From: Deltaproteobacteria bacterium
Lineage (GTDB): Bacteria; Myxococcota; Polyangia; Haliangiales; Haliangiaceae
Assembly: GCA_018262455.1 (NCBI GenBank)
Contig: JAGSPR010000105.1
Location: 1 to 16,443, forward strand
Direction of reading: 5' to 3'
Length of the DNA: 16,443 bases
Part shown: piece after piece, positions 1 through 7,440 of the stretch
Position numbering within the stretch: the first letter of the stretch is position 1
How the letters are laid out: each line of letters starts with the position of its first letter
Notes under the pieces: generated by a model
Databases searched by the model: none
The model's input: only the letters and a program-made list of their open reading frames with translations
What the model was told of the DNA's origin: nothing
Position numbers and translations under genes: made by a program

Positions 1-372
1 CGCGGCGACCAGGAGCTTCTCGCGCAGGATCTGGGCGACCTCATCGACGGTGGCGGCGTCGAGCTTCAGGCGGGTGAGTGCGGCCGGCACGCGGGCGAGG
101 TAATGGGCCTCGAAGGCCGCCAGGGCAAGCGGGTCGCCACGACCGCAGCCGCACGCGAGGTGAAGATCCGCCGGGTTGAGCTCGGCGAGGTCGGACTCGA
201 GGCTGTCGCGAGAGACCTTCTCGGCGATGAGCTCGACCAGCTCGTCGGTCGAGACCTGGATCGTCGGCCACGCCTCGCGCCCGCGTTGCACGAGCCCGTC
301 GAGGGCAGCGGCCAGGGCAGCCGTCGCGTCGTTGGCGTTGCCACCGACCCTCGCCAGCAGCGCGGCGGCCAT
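1..372 (-). CDS. RNA polymerase sigma-70 family factor, Myxococcales type (N-terminal part; gene runs off the left edge)
   Basis: The minus frame is open from ATG at 372 to base 1 without a stop, giving 124 residues. The segment LACGCGRGDPLALAAFEAHY (residues 72-91), followed by a helical stretch ending in VAQILREKLLVA, matches what I know of the Myxococcales-restricted sigma group TIGR03001. In that group an ACARGD..AL..FE..Y segment begins the core-binding region; the DNA-binding regions would lie off the window. The protein would direct RNA polymerase to a dedicated gene set. The start at 372 has AGGG six bases upstream; an in-frame ATG at 399 would add nine residues. It is divergent from the zinc-finger kinase at 460, with only 87 bp between, so the two probably share control. 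Third positions are strongly G/C in this frame. A generic ECF-like sigma factor is the main alternative. Family assignment is from memory of the motif, not a search. Confidence 0.8.
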   Translation of the reverse strand, partial: MAAALLARVGGNANDATAALAAALDGLVQRGREAWPTIQVSTDELVELIAEKVSRDSLESDLAELNPADLHLACGCGRGDPLALAAFEAHYLARVPAALTRLKLDAATVDEVAQILREKLLVAA

Positions 373-417
373 CGAACACCCTGCGGACAAATCCCTCATC
401 TCACTGAAAGCGCGGTG

Positions 418-444
418 ATTATCGGATCAGGCCCGAGGTCCCAA
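418..444 (-). promoter_or_regulatory. Possible promoter for the sigma factor gene
   Basis: Read on the minus strand, TTGGGA (439-444) and GATAAT (418-423) are separated by 15 bp. GATAAT matches the TATAAT consensus at five of six positions; the spacer is shorter than the usual 17 bp. Transcription would start about 40 nt upstream of the ATG at 372. The element lies inside the same 87-bp gap as the kinase promoter, so the two divergent promoters would be nearly back to back. Confidence 0.3.
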
Positions 445-447
445 CTG

Positions 448-453
448 TACCAT
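448..453 (+). promoter_or_regulatory. TACCAT, -10-like element that places the kinase mRNA start at its GTG codon
   Basis: TACCAT fits the TANNNT pattern of -10 elements in GC-rich bacteria. If its first T is at -12, transcription begins at about 460, which is the G of the kinase GTG start. No Shine-Dalgarno sequence precedes that GTG at a useful distance (GAGG at 435-438 is too far), so a leaderless mRNA is the simplest reading. A clear -35 hexamer is not visible. This element supports 460 over the in-frame GTG at 415. Confidence 0.45.
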
Positions 454-459
454 GCGGCC

Positions 460-3201
460 GTGGAGTGCCTCGACGAGCAGGCCGTGCTGGCCTTCGTAGC
501 CGGGAACCTCGATGGCGTGGACCGCCGTCGCACCGAGCAACACCTCGATGGCTGTCCCGAGTGCCTGGCGGTGGTCGCCGAGATGGGCCGACTGGCAACC
601 GGCTCTGGGCGCCCGTCGATCATCGACCCGCTCGGCGCGATCTCGTCGCCCTCCGCGTCCGCCCGCTACGAGATCGGCGAAGAGATCGCGCGCGGCGGGA
701 TGGGCCGGATCCACGCCGCGTTCGATCGCCGGCTCGGCCGCCGGGTTGCGCTCAAGCGGTTGCTCACCGCGGATGCCGGCCTGGCGCGACGGTTCGCCCG
801 CGAGGTCGCGCTGACCGCGCGGCTCCAGCATCCCGCGATCGTCCCGATCTACGACAGCGGCACTCTCGACGACGGCACCCCGTTCTACGCCATGCGCCTC
901 ATCACCGGCCGAACGCTCGATCGCGCGGCGGCCGAGGCGAGTCGCCCCGAAGCCCGGCTGGCACTGCTGCCGGCGGTGATGAGCGCCATCGAGGCGGTCG
1001 CCTACGCCCACGAAGAGGGTGTCGTTCATCGGGACCTCAAGCCGCAGAACGTCCTGGTCGGGCCGTTCGGCGAGGCCGTCGTGCTCGACTGGGGCCTGGC
1101 CAAGGATCTCGGCCGGCCCGACGAAGACGACCCCCAGGCCCCCAGCGCGAGTGGCCCCGCCCTGTCGGTGTCGGCGAGCGAGCTGGAGCGCGTCGACGGA
1201 GCGACCATGCGTCTGCTTCGGTCGGCCGCGGAGTCCGGCGCGACCACCCATGCCGGCGACGTGTTGGGCACGCTGGGGTACATGGCCCCGGAGCAGCTGG
1301 CCGGCCAGCCAGCCGACGAGCGTGCCGACGTCCACGGCCTCGGCGCCCTGCTCTACCACGTGCTCGCCGGCGGACCGCCGCGCCGCCGCGCGACCGAGCC
1401 GCTCCGGCCGCTCGACGAGGTCGCCCCCGGCCTGCCGGTCGATCTCGTGGCCATCGTGCACCGGGCCCTCGCCGCCGATCGGCAGACCCGTTACGCCTCG
1501 GCCCGGGAGCTCGCCGATGATCTTCGGCGGTTCCAGGCCGGCCGCCTGGTCGAGGCGCATCGCTACACCACGGGCGAGCTGGTGCGCCGCTGGTTGCGAC
1601 GTCACCGCGCGGCGGTGGCGGTCGCCACGGTCGCGGTCGCGGTGGTCGCGCTGCTGGCCGGGCTGGCGATCCACCGCATCGTCGACGCGCGCGCCACGGC
1701 CGAAGCGGAGCGCGGTCACGCCGAGACCCAGCGCGACGCCGCCGCCGGCCTGGTCGACTTCGTGCTGAACGATCTGCGCGTTCGGCTCGAGACCGTCGGC
1801 CGGATCGACGTCTTGCGCGGCGTCGGTGCGGAAGTCTCCTCGTACTACGACCGCGTGCCAGCGCCGCCTGGACCTGCCGGGGCCGCGGAGTGGGCGCGGC
1901 GCGCCAAGGCCCTCACGATCCTCGGGGATGCGGCCACGGCCGGTGGCGATCTGGCCGCGGCCGAGCGGTGGTTTCGCGCCGGTCTCGACGATCTGCGCAA
2001 GGCCGCCGCGCTGGTGCCCGACGACGTCACCGACGAGGGGATCTGTCAATCGCTGATGAGAATCGGCGACGTCAGGCGCGCCGCGGGCGACCTCGACCAG
2101 GCCCATCGGGCATACGAGGACTGCGCGATCCTCGCCTCGCCGCGCGCCCGACCCGACGGGCGGCCGCGCTGGCGGCAGCTGCTCGCCAGCAGCCGCCACA
2201 ACCAGGCCCTGGTGGCGCAGAGCCGCGGCTCGCTCGCCGCGGCCCGGCCACTGCTCGAGGCCAGTCGCGACCTGGCGGCGCAGGCCGATGACGCGCGCCT
2301 CCGGTACGTGATCCAGCACGACCTCGGCCGCCTGCTCCTCGACCTGGGCGAGCTCGACGCGGCCCGCGTCGCGTATGCGGCCAACCTCGCGACCGCCCGC
2401 GCGGCGCACCAGGCCAAGCCCGACGACGCCGAGAGTCAGCATGACCTCGCGTCATCGCTGATCGACCTCGCCAATCTGGATCTGCTCGCCAACCAGCTCG
2501 AGCGCGCCGAGGCCGCCTTCACCGAAGGCCGCGGGCTCATCCTGGCGCTGACCGTGCGCGACCCGCAGAACATGGAATGGCAGCGCAGCCTTGCCCTCGC
2601 GGAGAACAAGCTCGGCGAGGTTGCGTTCGCGCGCCCCGACTACCCCCGCGCGCTCGAGCACATGCGCGCCAGCCTCGCGATCGACGCCCGACTCAGCGCG
2701 GCGGATCCGCAGAACGTGAACCTGCTGCGCGACGTCGGGGTCGACGAGTCGACGGTCGCCGAGGTCGAGAAGGGCCTGCGCCATCCAGCGGTCGCGCGCG
2801 CCGGCTTTCTGCGTGCCCGGGCCGCGTTCGAACAAGCGCTGGCACTCAGCCCCACGAGCTTGCTGCTCCAGAACGATGTCGCCGTCGTCCTCGCCGATCT
2901 GGGCCAGGTCTACATCGAGCCCGATCGAGCCGCCGCCCGGGCCGCGCTGGACCGCGCCCAGGCCCTGCGCCGCAAGCTGTTCGCGGCCGATGACACGCCC
3001 ACCGAGCGCCGTCAGCTGGCCGAGGTGCTGCTGCTCTATCTCGATCTGCCGACCCAGGGAGCGGAAGCGGCGAATCGGGCGCGCATCGCCGAGGCCCATC
3101 GGCTGCTCGAGCCGCTGCGCGGCCAGGCCGCCAAGGACATGGAGATCGAGCGTGTCATCGAGGAGGTCGACCGCGCCTGGACGCGGCTGGGTCGGCCTTG
3201 A
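460..3201 (+). CDS. Membrane Ser/Thr protein kinase with N-terminal anti-sigma-type zinc finger and C-terminal TPR region
   Basis: The product is 913 residues from GTG 460. Residues 1-35 carry C3 and an H28-x3-C32-x2-C35 motif like the zinc site of ZAS anti-sigma factors. The kinase domain starts near Y70. It has a glycine-rich loop with GGMGR (79-83), ATP lysine K99, the catalytic loop HRDLKPQN (190-197, D192), DWG (210-212) in place of DFG, and GTLGYMAPE (270-278), so it should be active. One hydrophobic helix (about 384-404) follows basic residues, putting the kinase in the cytoplasm and the C-terminal half outside. Residues 430-913 are Ala/Leu-rich helical repeats with TPR-like spacing (e.g. 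AYEDCAILASP, AYAANLATARA). The gene is divergent from the sigma factor at 1-372. A GTG at 415 would add 15 residues, but the zinc-finger start and the TACCAT element favour 460. The stop lies 25 bp from the convergent lipoprotein stop. Confidence 0.92.
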   Translation: MECLDEQAVLAFVAGNLDGVDRRRTEQHLDGCPECLAVVAEMGRLATGSGRPSIIDPLGAISSPSASARYEIGEEIARGGMGRIHAAFDRRLGRRVALKRLLTADAGLARRFAREVALTARLQHPAIVPIYDSGTLDDGTPFYAMRLITGRTLDRAAAEASRPEARLALLPAVMSAIEAVAYAHEEGVVHRDLKPQNVLVGPFGEAVVLDWGLAKDLGRPDEDDPQAPSASGPALSVSASELERVDGATMRLLRSAAESGATTHAGDVLGTLGYMAPEQLAGQPADERADVHGLGALLYHVLAGGPPRRRATEPLRPLDEVAPGLPVDLVAIVHRALAADRQTRYASARELADDLRRFQAGRLVEAHRYTTGELVRRWLRRHRAAVAVATVAVAVVALLAGLAIHRIVDARATAEAERGHAETQRDAAAGLVDFVLNDLRVRLETVGRIDVLRGVGAEVSSYYDRVPAPPGPAGAAEWARRAKALTILGDAATAGGDLAAAERWFRAGLDDLRKAAALVPDDVTDEGICQSLMRIGDVRRAAGDLDQAHRAYEDCAILASPRARPDGRPRWRQLLASSRHNQALVAQSRGSLAAARPLLEASRDLAAQADDARLRYVIQHDLGRLLLDLGELDAARVAYAANLATARAAHQAKPDDAESQHDLASSLIDLANLDLLANQLERAEAAFTEGRGLILALTVRDPQNMEWQRSLALAENKLGEVAFARPDYPRALEHMRASLAIDARLSAADPQNVNLLRDVGVDESTVAEVEKGLRHPAVARAGFLRARAAFEQALALSPTSLLLQNDVAVVLADLGQVYIEPDRAAARAALDRAQALRRKLFAADDTPTERRQLAEVLLLYLDLPTQGAEAANRARIAEAHRLLEPLRGQAAKDMEIERVIEEVDRAWTRLGRP

Positions 3202-3226
3202 GGGTTTCCGTGAGCGACTCCGCGAG

Positions 3227-4498
3227 CTAGAGGTTCGAGAAGTCCCAGGGAGCGCCTTCGCAGCTCGGCTTCGTCGTGTCGCAGCTGAGGGTTGCGAGGC
3301 CGGGCAGCGGCGCGCGGACGTGGACCACGACTTCGTCTCCATACGTCGTGCGGCAGGCTTCCTTCGGGTCCTTCGCCGTGGTGGCGGTGATGTGGCTCCC
3401 CTTGAGGTCGCACGCCACGATCGTCTGATCGGTATTGGGATCGGCGACCGTGACACTCCCGACCGTGACGGTCTCGGGAACGCCCGTCTTCACGAACCGG
3501 CATCCGTTCGGCAGCTGGCCGATGCCGTCCCAGGTTCCGAGGGTGAACCCACGGCGAGACTTGGGCACGAACAGCTCATTCGCCAGCTGGAGGTCAGCCG
3601 GCCGGGTCAGATCGAGCGTCCGGGTGCCGGCAGCCTCTTTGACGTTGATCGAGCAACCACACTCGGCCACGCGCATCGCCATCGTGCACACCGAGGGATC
3701 TGACTTGCGGAACGGGAGGCAGGATCTGCCGTCACACAGCGACGTGCAGGCACGCATGAACCCGTCCATCACGCTCTCCTCGCCCGGTTGCAGGCAGTGA
3801 TCGAGCAGAGACTTGGCGGCGCCATTGGAGTTGAACTGGACCAACATCTTGAACAGCGGGGCGCTGCTGTTCGGCGTCTTCGCGTCGAGTCGGAATCCGC
3901 CGACGGTCTCGGTGCTCGTGATCGGTTGGTCGCGGTCGTTGTGCCAGGAGGTGAAGACGCACTCGCCAACCTTCTGATCGGGATTCGCGGCGAGCCAATC
4001 GAGCTGGCCGGCCGACAGCACTGGGTCGAGCGGCGTCACCAGGTCCCGCGCGTCGATGTTCTTGCCCATGATCTTGGCCTGCTTCGACGTGTCGACCGAC
4101 TTGGCGGTGACACAGGAGAAGATCGAGGTGTCGCAGACGCCCTGCGCACAGGGAGTCGACGCGTCGCAGAACACCGGCCCCGATGAATCGCTGATCACCG
4201 AAGGGATCCCGTCGGTATGCAGCATCGAGAAGTACTCGCAGTACTCCTGTCCGCGGTCGTCCTTGGTGTTGCTGTCCGCGGTGACGCCGTTGACATCGCG
4301 GCATGACCACCGCACACCGTCGGGCGTGAAGTGAGGCCGACGCTCGTCCATCGAGGACACGCGGCTGCTGGTGCATTGCTGGAGGTTGGTCCCACCCGGC
4401 TGGTCGCACTTGCCGCTCGCGCAATCCTGGCCATCGGTGCCGGCTCCACAGGCCGTAGCAAGCATCATCGCCAGCACAGCAGTCATCGCGGATCTCAT
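3227..4498 (-). CDS. Orphan cysteine-rich lipoprotein, 423 residues
   Basis: I do not recognise the family. The start at ATG 4498 has TGGAG six bases upstream and begins a lipoprotein signal: MRSAMTAVLAMMLATAC, with C17 the likely lipidated residue. The frame is open further upstream to 4705, but that part is Arg-rich and lacks homologous character. The mature protein has 22 cysteines besides C17, an even number that suits about 11 disulfides in an exported protein. Notable segments are RGQEYCEYFSM early on, a CTSLCDGRSC cluster in the middle, and a C-terminal half with VTVGSVTVADPNTDQT that looks like beta structure. No catalytic motif is evident. It is a single gene: convergent with the kinase (25 bp between stops) and about 265 bp downstream of the next minus gene. 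It is probably an outer-membrane or periplasmic surface protein of myxobacteria, function unknown. Confidence 0.85.
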   Translation of the reverse strand: MRSAMTAVLAMMLATACGAGTDGQDCASGKCDQPGGTNLQQCTSSRVSSMDERRPHFTPDGVRWSCRDVNGVTADSNTKDDRGQEYCEYFSMLHTDGIPSVISDSSGPVFCDASTPCAQGVCDTSIFSCVTAKSVDTSKQAKIMGKNIDARDLVTPLDPVLSAGQLDWLAANPDQKVGECVFTSWHNDRDQPITSTETVGGFRLDAKTPNSSAPLFKMLVQFNSNGAAKSLLDHCLQPGEESVMDGFMRACTSLCDGRSCLPFRKSDPSVCTMAMRVAECGCSINVKEAAGTRTLDLTRPADLQLANELFVPKSRRGFTLGTWDGIGQLPNGCRFVKTGVPETVTVGSVTVADPNTDQTIVACDLKGSHITATTAKDPKEACRTTYGDEVVVHVRAPLPGLATLSCDTTKPSCEGAPWDFSNL

Positions 4499-4763
4499 CG
4501 TCGTCTCCAGGAGGTTCGAAAGGTGGGTTGAAAGCCGTTGATCGGCCGCCCTGCGGCGATCGTGGTCCATCGCAAGAGCACAGGCCGTGCCTGGCGCAGT
4601 GCATCGTCCAAAGACCACCGATCCCGCGAACTTCCGGGCACTTGACGATGGTGGCCTTCCGGAGGACCGCTCATTGCCGCGGTTTGAGGACAACCGACCC
4701 CACACCGCCGACGTGCGGCACGGATACCCGATCAGCCACTGAGGCCTGTTCCCAATTCGATCG

Positions 4764-5702
4764 TCACCGCGTCTGGATCAGCGTGACCCGAGGAACCGCG
4801 TGATCGCCGCACGGAACGCCGACCGTGCACGTGGTGCGGCGCGCTACCCACAGACCTTGCCCGCAGCGGTAGGTCTCGGCCGGCCGGGCCGCGCCGACCG
4901 CGCTGCAGTGCAGCTGCGTTGCGACGCGCGCGAGCTCGCTCGCTCCGTCGAGCGCGGGCACATCGGCGTACGTGATCCGGTCGACGCGATCGCCGACGAG
5001 TCGCAGGCGGTAGCGACAGGGCACGTCGGCCCCGGGCTCGACGCAGAGCTCGTCGGCGGAGAGCTCGGAGATCGCCAGGCCCCCAGCGCCCACCTCGGCG
5101 CGCGTCATGCCGAGCTGGAACGGCCCGATGCCGCGCCCGGGCGTGATGGTCGGCCGCACGAGCGGCGTGGCTGCGTGCGCGGCCGCCCCGGCGAGCGGGA
5201 CGGAGGCGCCGACGATCGGTCCGAGTGCGCCCACGGTCGATCGGACCGGGCTTGGCGCGTCGCGATCGTCGAGCTGCCAGGCGCGGACCTCCGCGTCGCA
5301 CGTGCCGCGTCCGCGCAGATCCGTGACGCCGCACGCGACGTCCCCGATGCCGCTGATCAGCGCCGTCGCGCCGAGCCCGCCCAGGAGGACCTGCCCCAGC
5401 AGGCGCGCGCCGACCGCCTTCAAGCCCTGACCGGCCGCGCCCGCCGGGTTCTCCGACGAGGTGCCGCCAGAGACCGGGTCGCGGGCGATCGCGAACGACG
5501 CGAGCACGATCGCGCCGGCGACGGCCAGCTCGGCGACGCCGACGCTCGTCGCGATGATTCCGCGATGCTTGATCGCCGATGCCCGCGGAGCGCCGGTCGC
5601 CGGGACGCCACCGTAGGCGCGGTACGCGATGCAGCCGGCACCCGAGCCGAGCAGCGCGGGGACCAGCAATGCGACGAGAATCGCGGTGCGCGATCGGTCC
5701 AC
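4764..5702 (-). CDS. Orphan membrane protein with C-terminal GIGPFQLGMTRAEV domain, 312 residues
   Basis: The start is GTG 5702, preceded by GGGGGAG nine bases upstream; the frame is open further up, but that overlaps the protease gene and lacks a good start. Residues 7-23 are a hydrophobic signal or anchor ending in SGAGC, so C24 might be lipidated, though the lipobox is poor. More hydrophobic stretches lie at about 49-73, 101-125 and 157-173. From residue 185 a soluble domain opens with PTITPGRGIGPFQLGMTRAEV (split here: PTITPGR, then GIGPFQLGMTRAEV, 191-204). This resembles the GxxxLGMTxxEV start of many uncharacterised exported proteins. It contains three spaced Cys pairs and ends VTLIQTR. 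It lies 86 bp downstream of the CPBP protease in the same direction, so co-transcription is likely. Function unknown; I would not assign an enzyme activity. Confidence 0.75.
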   Translation of the reverse strand: MDRSRTAILVALLVPALLGSGAGCIAYRAYGGVPATGAPRASAIKHRGIIATSVGVAELAVAGAIVLASFAIARDPVSGGTSSENPAGAAGQGLKAVGARLLGQVLLGGLGATALISGIGDVACGVTDLRGRGTCDAEVRAWQLDDRDAPSPVRSTVGALGPIVGASVPLAGAAAHAATPLVRPTITPGRGIGPFQLGMTRAEVGAGGLAISELSADELCVEPGADVPCRYRLRLVGDRVDRITYADVPALDGASELARVATQLHCSAVGAARPAETYRCGQGLWVARRTTCTVGVPCGDHAVPRVTLIQTR

Positions 5703-5788
5703 GGGCAGATACTCCCCCGCACCTGCGGCGAGCGAAAGCTCTGGTTCGCGCCAACTCCGGCACAAGGCGGCACCGCGGGCCCTCGCGC

Positions 5789-6535
5789 TCAGAAGGTTCC
5801 CCCGAGCGCGTGGCGCAGGCTGGGCAACAAGTCGATCGCGAAGTGGAGCGCGACGATCACCGCCACCGATCGCCAGCGATCCCAGATCGCGGCCAGGATC
5901 AGACCGACGACGAACACCGGCAGCCCGGTCCCGAGCAGGATCGATCCGAGGTCGCCGGCCGTGCCCTCGACGCCAGTGGCGAGGAGAAATCGGCTCGGGA
6001 GATGCCAGAGCGCGAACAGCAGCGTCGACACGCCGATCGCGACCAGCCTGCCGCTGACCTTCTCGAGCCGGGTCTGCAGCAGCACGCGAAACACCAGCTC
6101 CTCCGGGATCGCGGCGGCCACGAGCGGGAGCACCACACCGAGCGCGATCCGGGGCCACGCCGCGCCGGCCGCGATCAGCTCACCGATCGGTCCGACGTGC
6201 TGGAGGTTGAGCGCGAGGCCCGCGGCGACCGCAATCGCGATCCCGACCCACGATCGCAGCGTCGAGCGCCACGGACCGAGCACCTCGGGGAGGTGATACC
6301 CGTGCCAGCGCAGCCACGCGAGCGGCACGCCGAGCATGTACCCGAGCTTGAAGCCGAGCACGTACCACACACTGGCCGTGAAGTCGGCGCCCGCGTACAG
6401 CGCCAGCGGCCAGCGCTCGACCGCGAGCGCGGCGAGGGTGGCCATGACCGTGCAGCCCAGCGCGAGCACCACCAGCTCGCGCGCCTCGCGAGCGGGCGCG
6501 GCGATCCGCATTCGATCGACAGGAACGGTCTGCAC
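5789..6535 (-). CDS. CPBP family intramembrane glutamic-type protease (Abi/CAAX family)
   Basis: The 248-residue protein is almost entirely transmembrane, with helices near 21-39, 55-73, 97-111, 130-143, 164-178, 199-217 and 223-237. It carries the family motifs in order: PEELVFR (E145, E146, R150), FALWH (F174, H178) and LHFAID (H231, D235). In this family (Rce1 and bacterial CPBP proteins) the glutamates and histidines form the active site, cleaving prenylated proteins in eukaryotes and diverse membrane substrates or bacteriocins in bacteria. The substrate here is unknown. The first start after an in-frame TGA is GTG 6535; ATG 6511 (residue 9) is equally plausible, and neither has a good Shine-Dalgarno sequence. 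It is divergent from the ABC operon, with a 176-bp shared upstream region, and is followed by the orphan membrane protein at 4764-5702, a candidate substrate or partner by position only. Confidence 0.9.
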   Translation of the reverse strand: MQTVPVDRMRIAAPAREARELVVLALGCTVMATLAALAVERWPLALYAGADFTASVWYVLGFKLGYMLGVPLAWLRWHGYHLPEVLGPWRSTLRSWVGIAIAVAAGLALNLQHVGPIGELIAAGAAWPRIALGVVLPLVAAAIPEELVFRVLLQTRLEKVSGRLVAIGVSTLLFALWHLPSRFLLATGVEGTAGDLGSILLGTGLPVFVVGLILAAIWDRWRSVAVIVALHFAIDLLPSLRHALGGTF

Positions 6536-6697
6536 GCGCGCGCATCATGACCGATCTCGACGCGCACCAGGAGCGGGCGGTGAAGGGAGTCGCTCGAAAC
6601 AGCTAGCCGCGTCTCACCGACAGCGCCCGACGACGATCTCGCCTGGTGGGGCGCGAGATCCGCGGTCGCAGACGGACCGACGGCAGAAGGTCGCGAG

Positions 6698-6703
6698 TAC
6701 TAT
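6698..6703 (+). promoter_or_regulatory. TACTAT, -10-like element of the ABC operon
   Basis: TACTAT fits TANNNT and begins 14 nt before the ATG at 6712. With its first T at -12 the transcript would start near 6710, leaving a leader of about two bases. No Shine-Dalgarno sequence precedes the ATG. No strong -35 is visible. The element agrees with 6712, not 6646, as the true start of the ATPase. Confidence 0.4.
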
Positions 6704-6711
6704 CGTGCGCG

Positions 6712-7440
6712 ATGGGCGGGACGACCTCGGAAGCTCGGCCAGTGGTGCTCCAGGCAAGAGGCCTGGAGAAGGTCTACCGGATGGGCGACATCGACGTGTT
6801 CGCGCTCCGCGGCGTGGACTTCGAGCTCCGGCAAGGCGAGTTCGTCGTCCTGCTCGGTCCCTCCGGCAGCGGCAAGTCCACGCTGCTCAACATCATCGGC
6901 GGGCTGGATGCGCCCACCCGTGGCGAGGTGTTCTACCGCGAGCACGACCTGACCACGCGGAACGACGCCGCGCTCACCCGGTACCGCCGCGAGCACGTCG
7001 GGTTCGTGTTCCAGCTCTACAACCTGATCCCGAGCCTCACCGCGCTCGAGAACGTCTCCCTGGTGGCGGAGATCGCCGAACGGCCGATGTCTGCCGTCAA
7101 GGCGCTGGAGCTGGTCGGGCTCGGGGACCGCAAGAACCACTTCCCTTCCCAGCTCTCGGGAGGCGAGCAGCAGCGGATCGCGATCGCCCGCGCGATCGTC
7201 AAGCAACCCGACCTCCTGCTCTGTGACGAGCCGACCGGTGCGCTCGACGCCCAGACCGGGCGTGGCGTGCTCGAGGCGATCGAGCAGGTCAACCGCGAGC
7301 TGGGCACCACCACCGCGGTCATCACCCACAATGCGGCGATCGCCGGGATGGCCGATCGGGTGATCCGGATGGCCAACGGGACGATCGCCGAGGTGCGCGA
7401 AAACGCCCAGAAGGTGCCGCCCTCCGAGGTGAGCTGGTGA
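6712..7440 (+). CDS. ABC transporter ATP-binding protein, MacB/LolD type
   Basis: The 242-residue protein has every ABC ATPase element: Walker [10 protein letters not shown] (49-57), Q-loop region [13 protein letters not shown], signature LSGGEQQR (148-155), Walker B LLLCDEP (168-174), D-loop GALD and H-loop H206. [17 protein letters not shown] is characteristic of the MacB/LolD/FtsE branch, which powers FtsX-type permeases in export or in pulling lipoproteins and peptides across the envelope, rather than uptake. ATG 6712 is chosen because conserved sequence begins soon after and TACTAT sits just upstream; the longer frame from 6646 adds Arg-rich sequence. The stop overlaps the permease start by four bases (GTGA), so the two are translationally coupled. 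The substrate cannot be read from the sequence. Confidence 0.95.
   Translation: MGGTTSEARPVVLQARGLEKVYRMGDIDVFALRGVDFELRQGEFVVLLGPSGSGKSTLLNIIGGLDAPTRGEVFYREHDLTTRNDAALTRYRREHVGFVFQLYNLIPSLTALENVSLVAEIAERPMSAVKALELVGLGDRKNHFPSQLSGGEQQRIAIARAIVKQPDLLLCDEPTGALDAQTGRGVLEAIEQVNRELGTTTAVITHNAAIAGMADRVIRMANGTIAEVRENAQKVPPSEVSW

Noticed and set aside
103..459. N-terminal extension of the kinase frame back to 103
   Set aside because: It is antisense to the sigma factor gene and lacks conserved character; the zinc finger begins right after GTG 460.
427..2442. Long open frame of 671 codons antisense to the kinase gene
   Set aside because: Composition is Arg/Gly/Gln-rich with no domain. It mirrors the G/C third-position bias of the kinase frame, which carries complete kinase motifs.
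4499..4705. N-terminal extension of the Cys-rich lipoprotein
   Set aside because: The extension would bury the lipoprotein signal; ATG 4498 has a Shine-Dalgarno sequence and starts the signal directly.
4800..6296. Plus-strand open frame of 498 codons
   Set aside because: It is Arg/Asp/Ala-rich shadow sequence opposite the CPBP protease and orphan membrane protein, both with better coding evidence.
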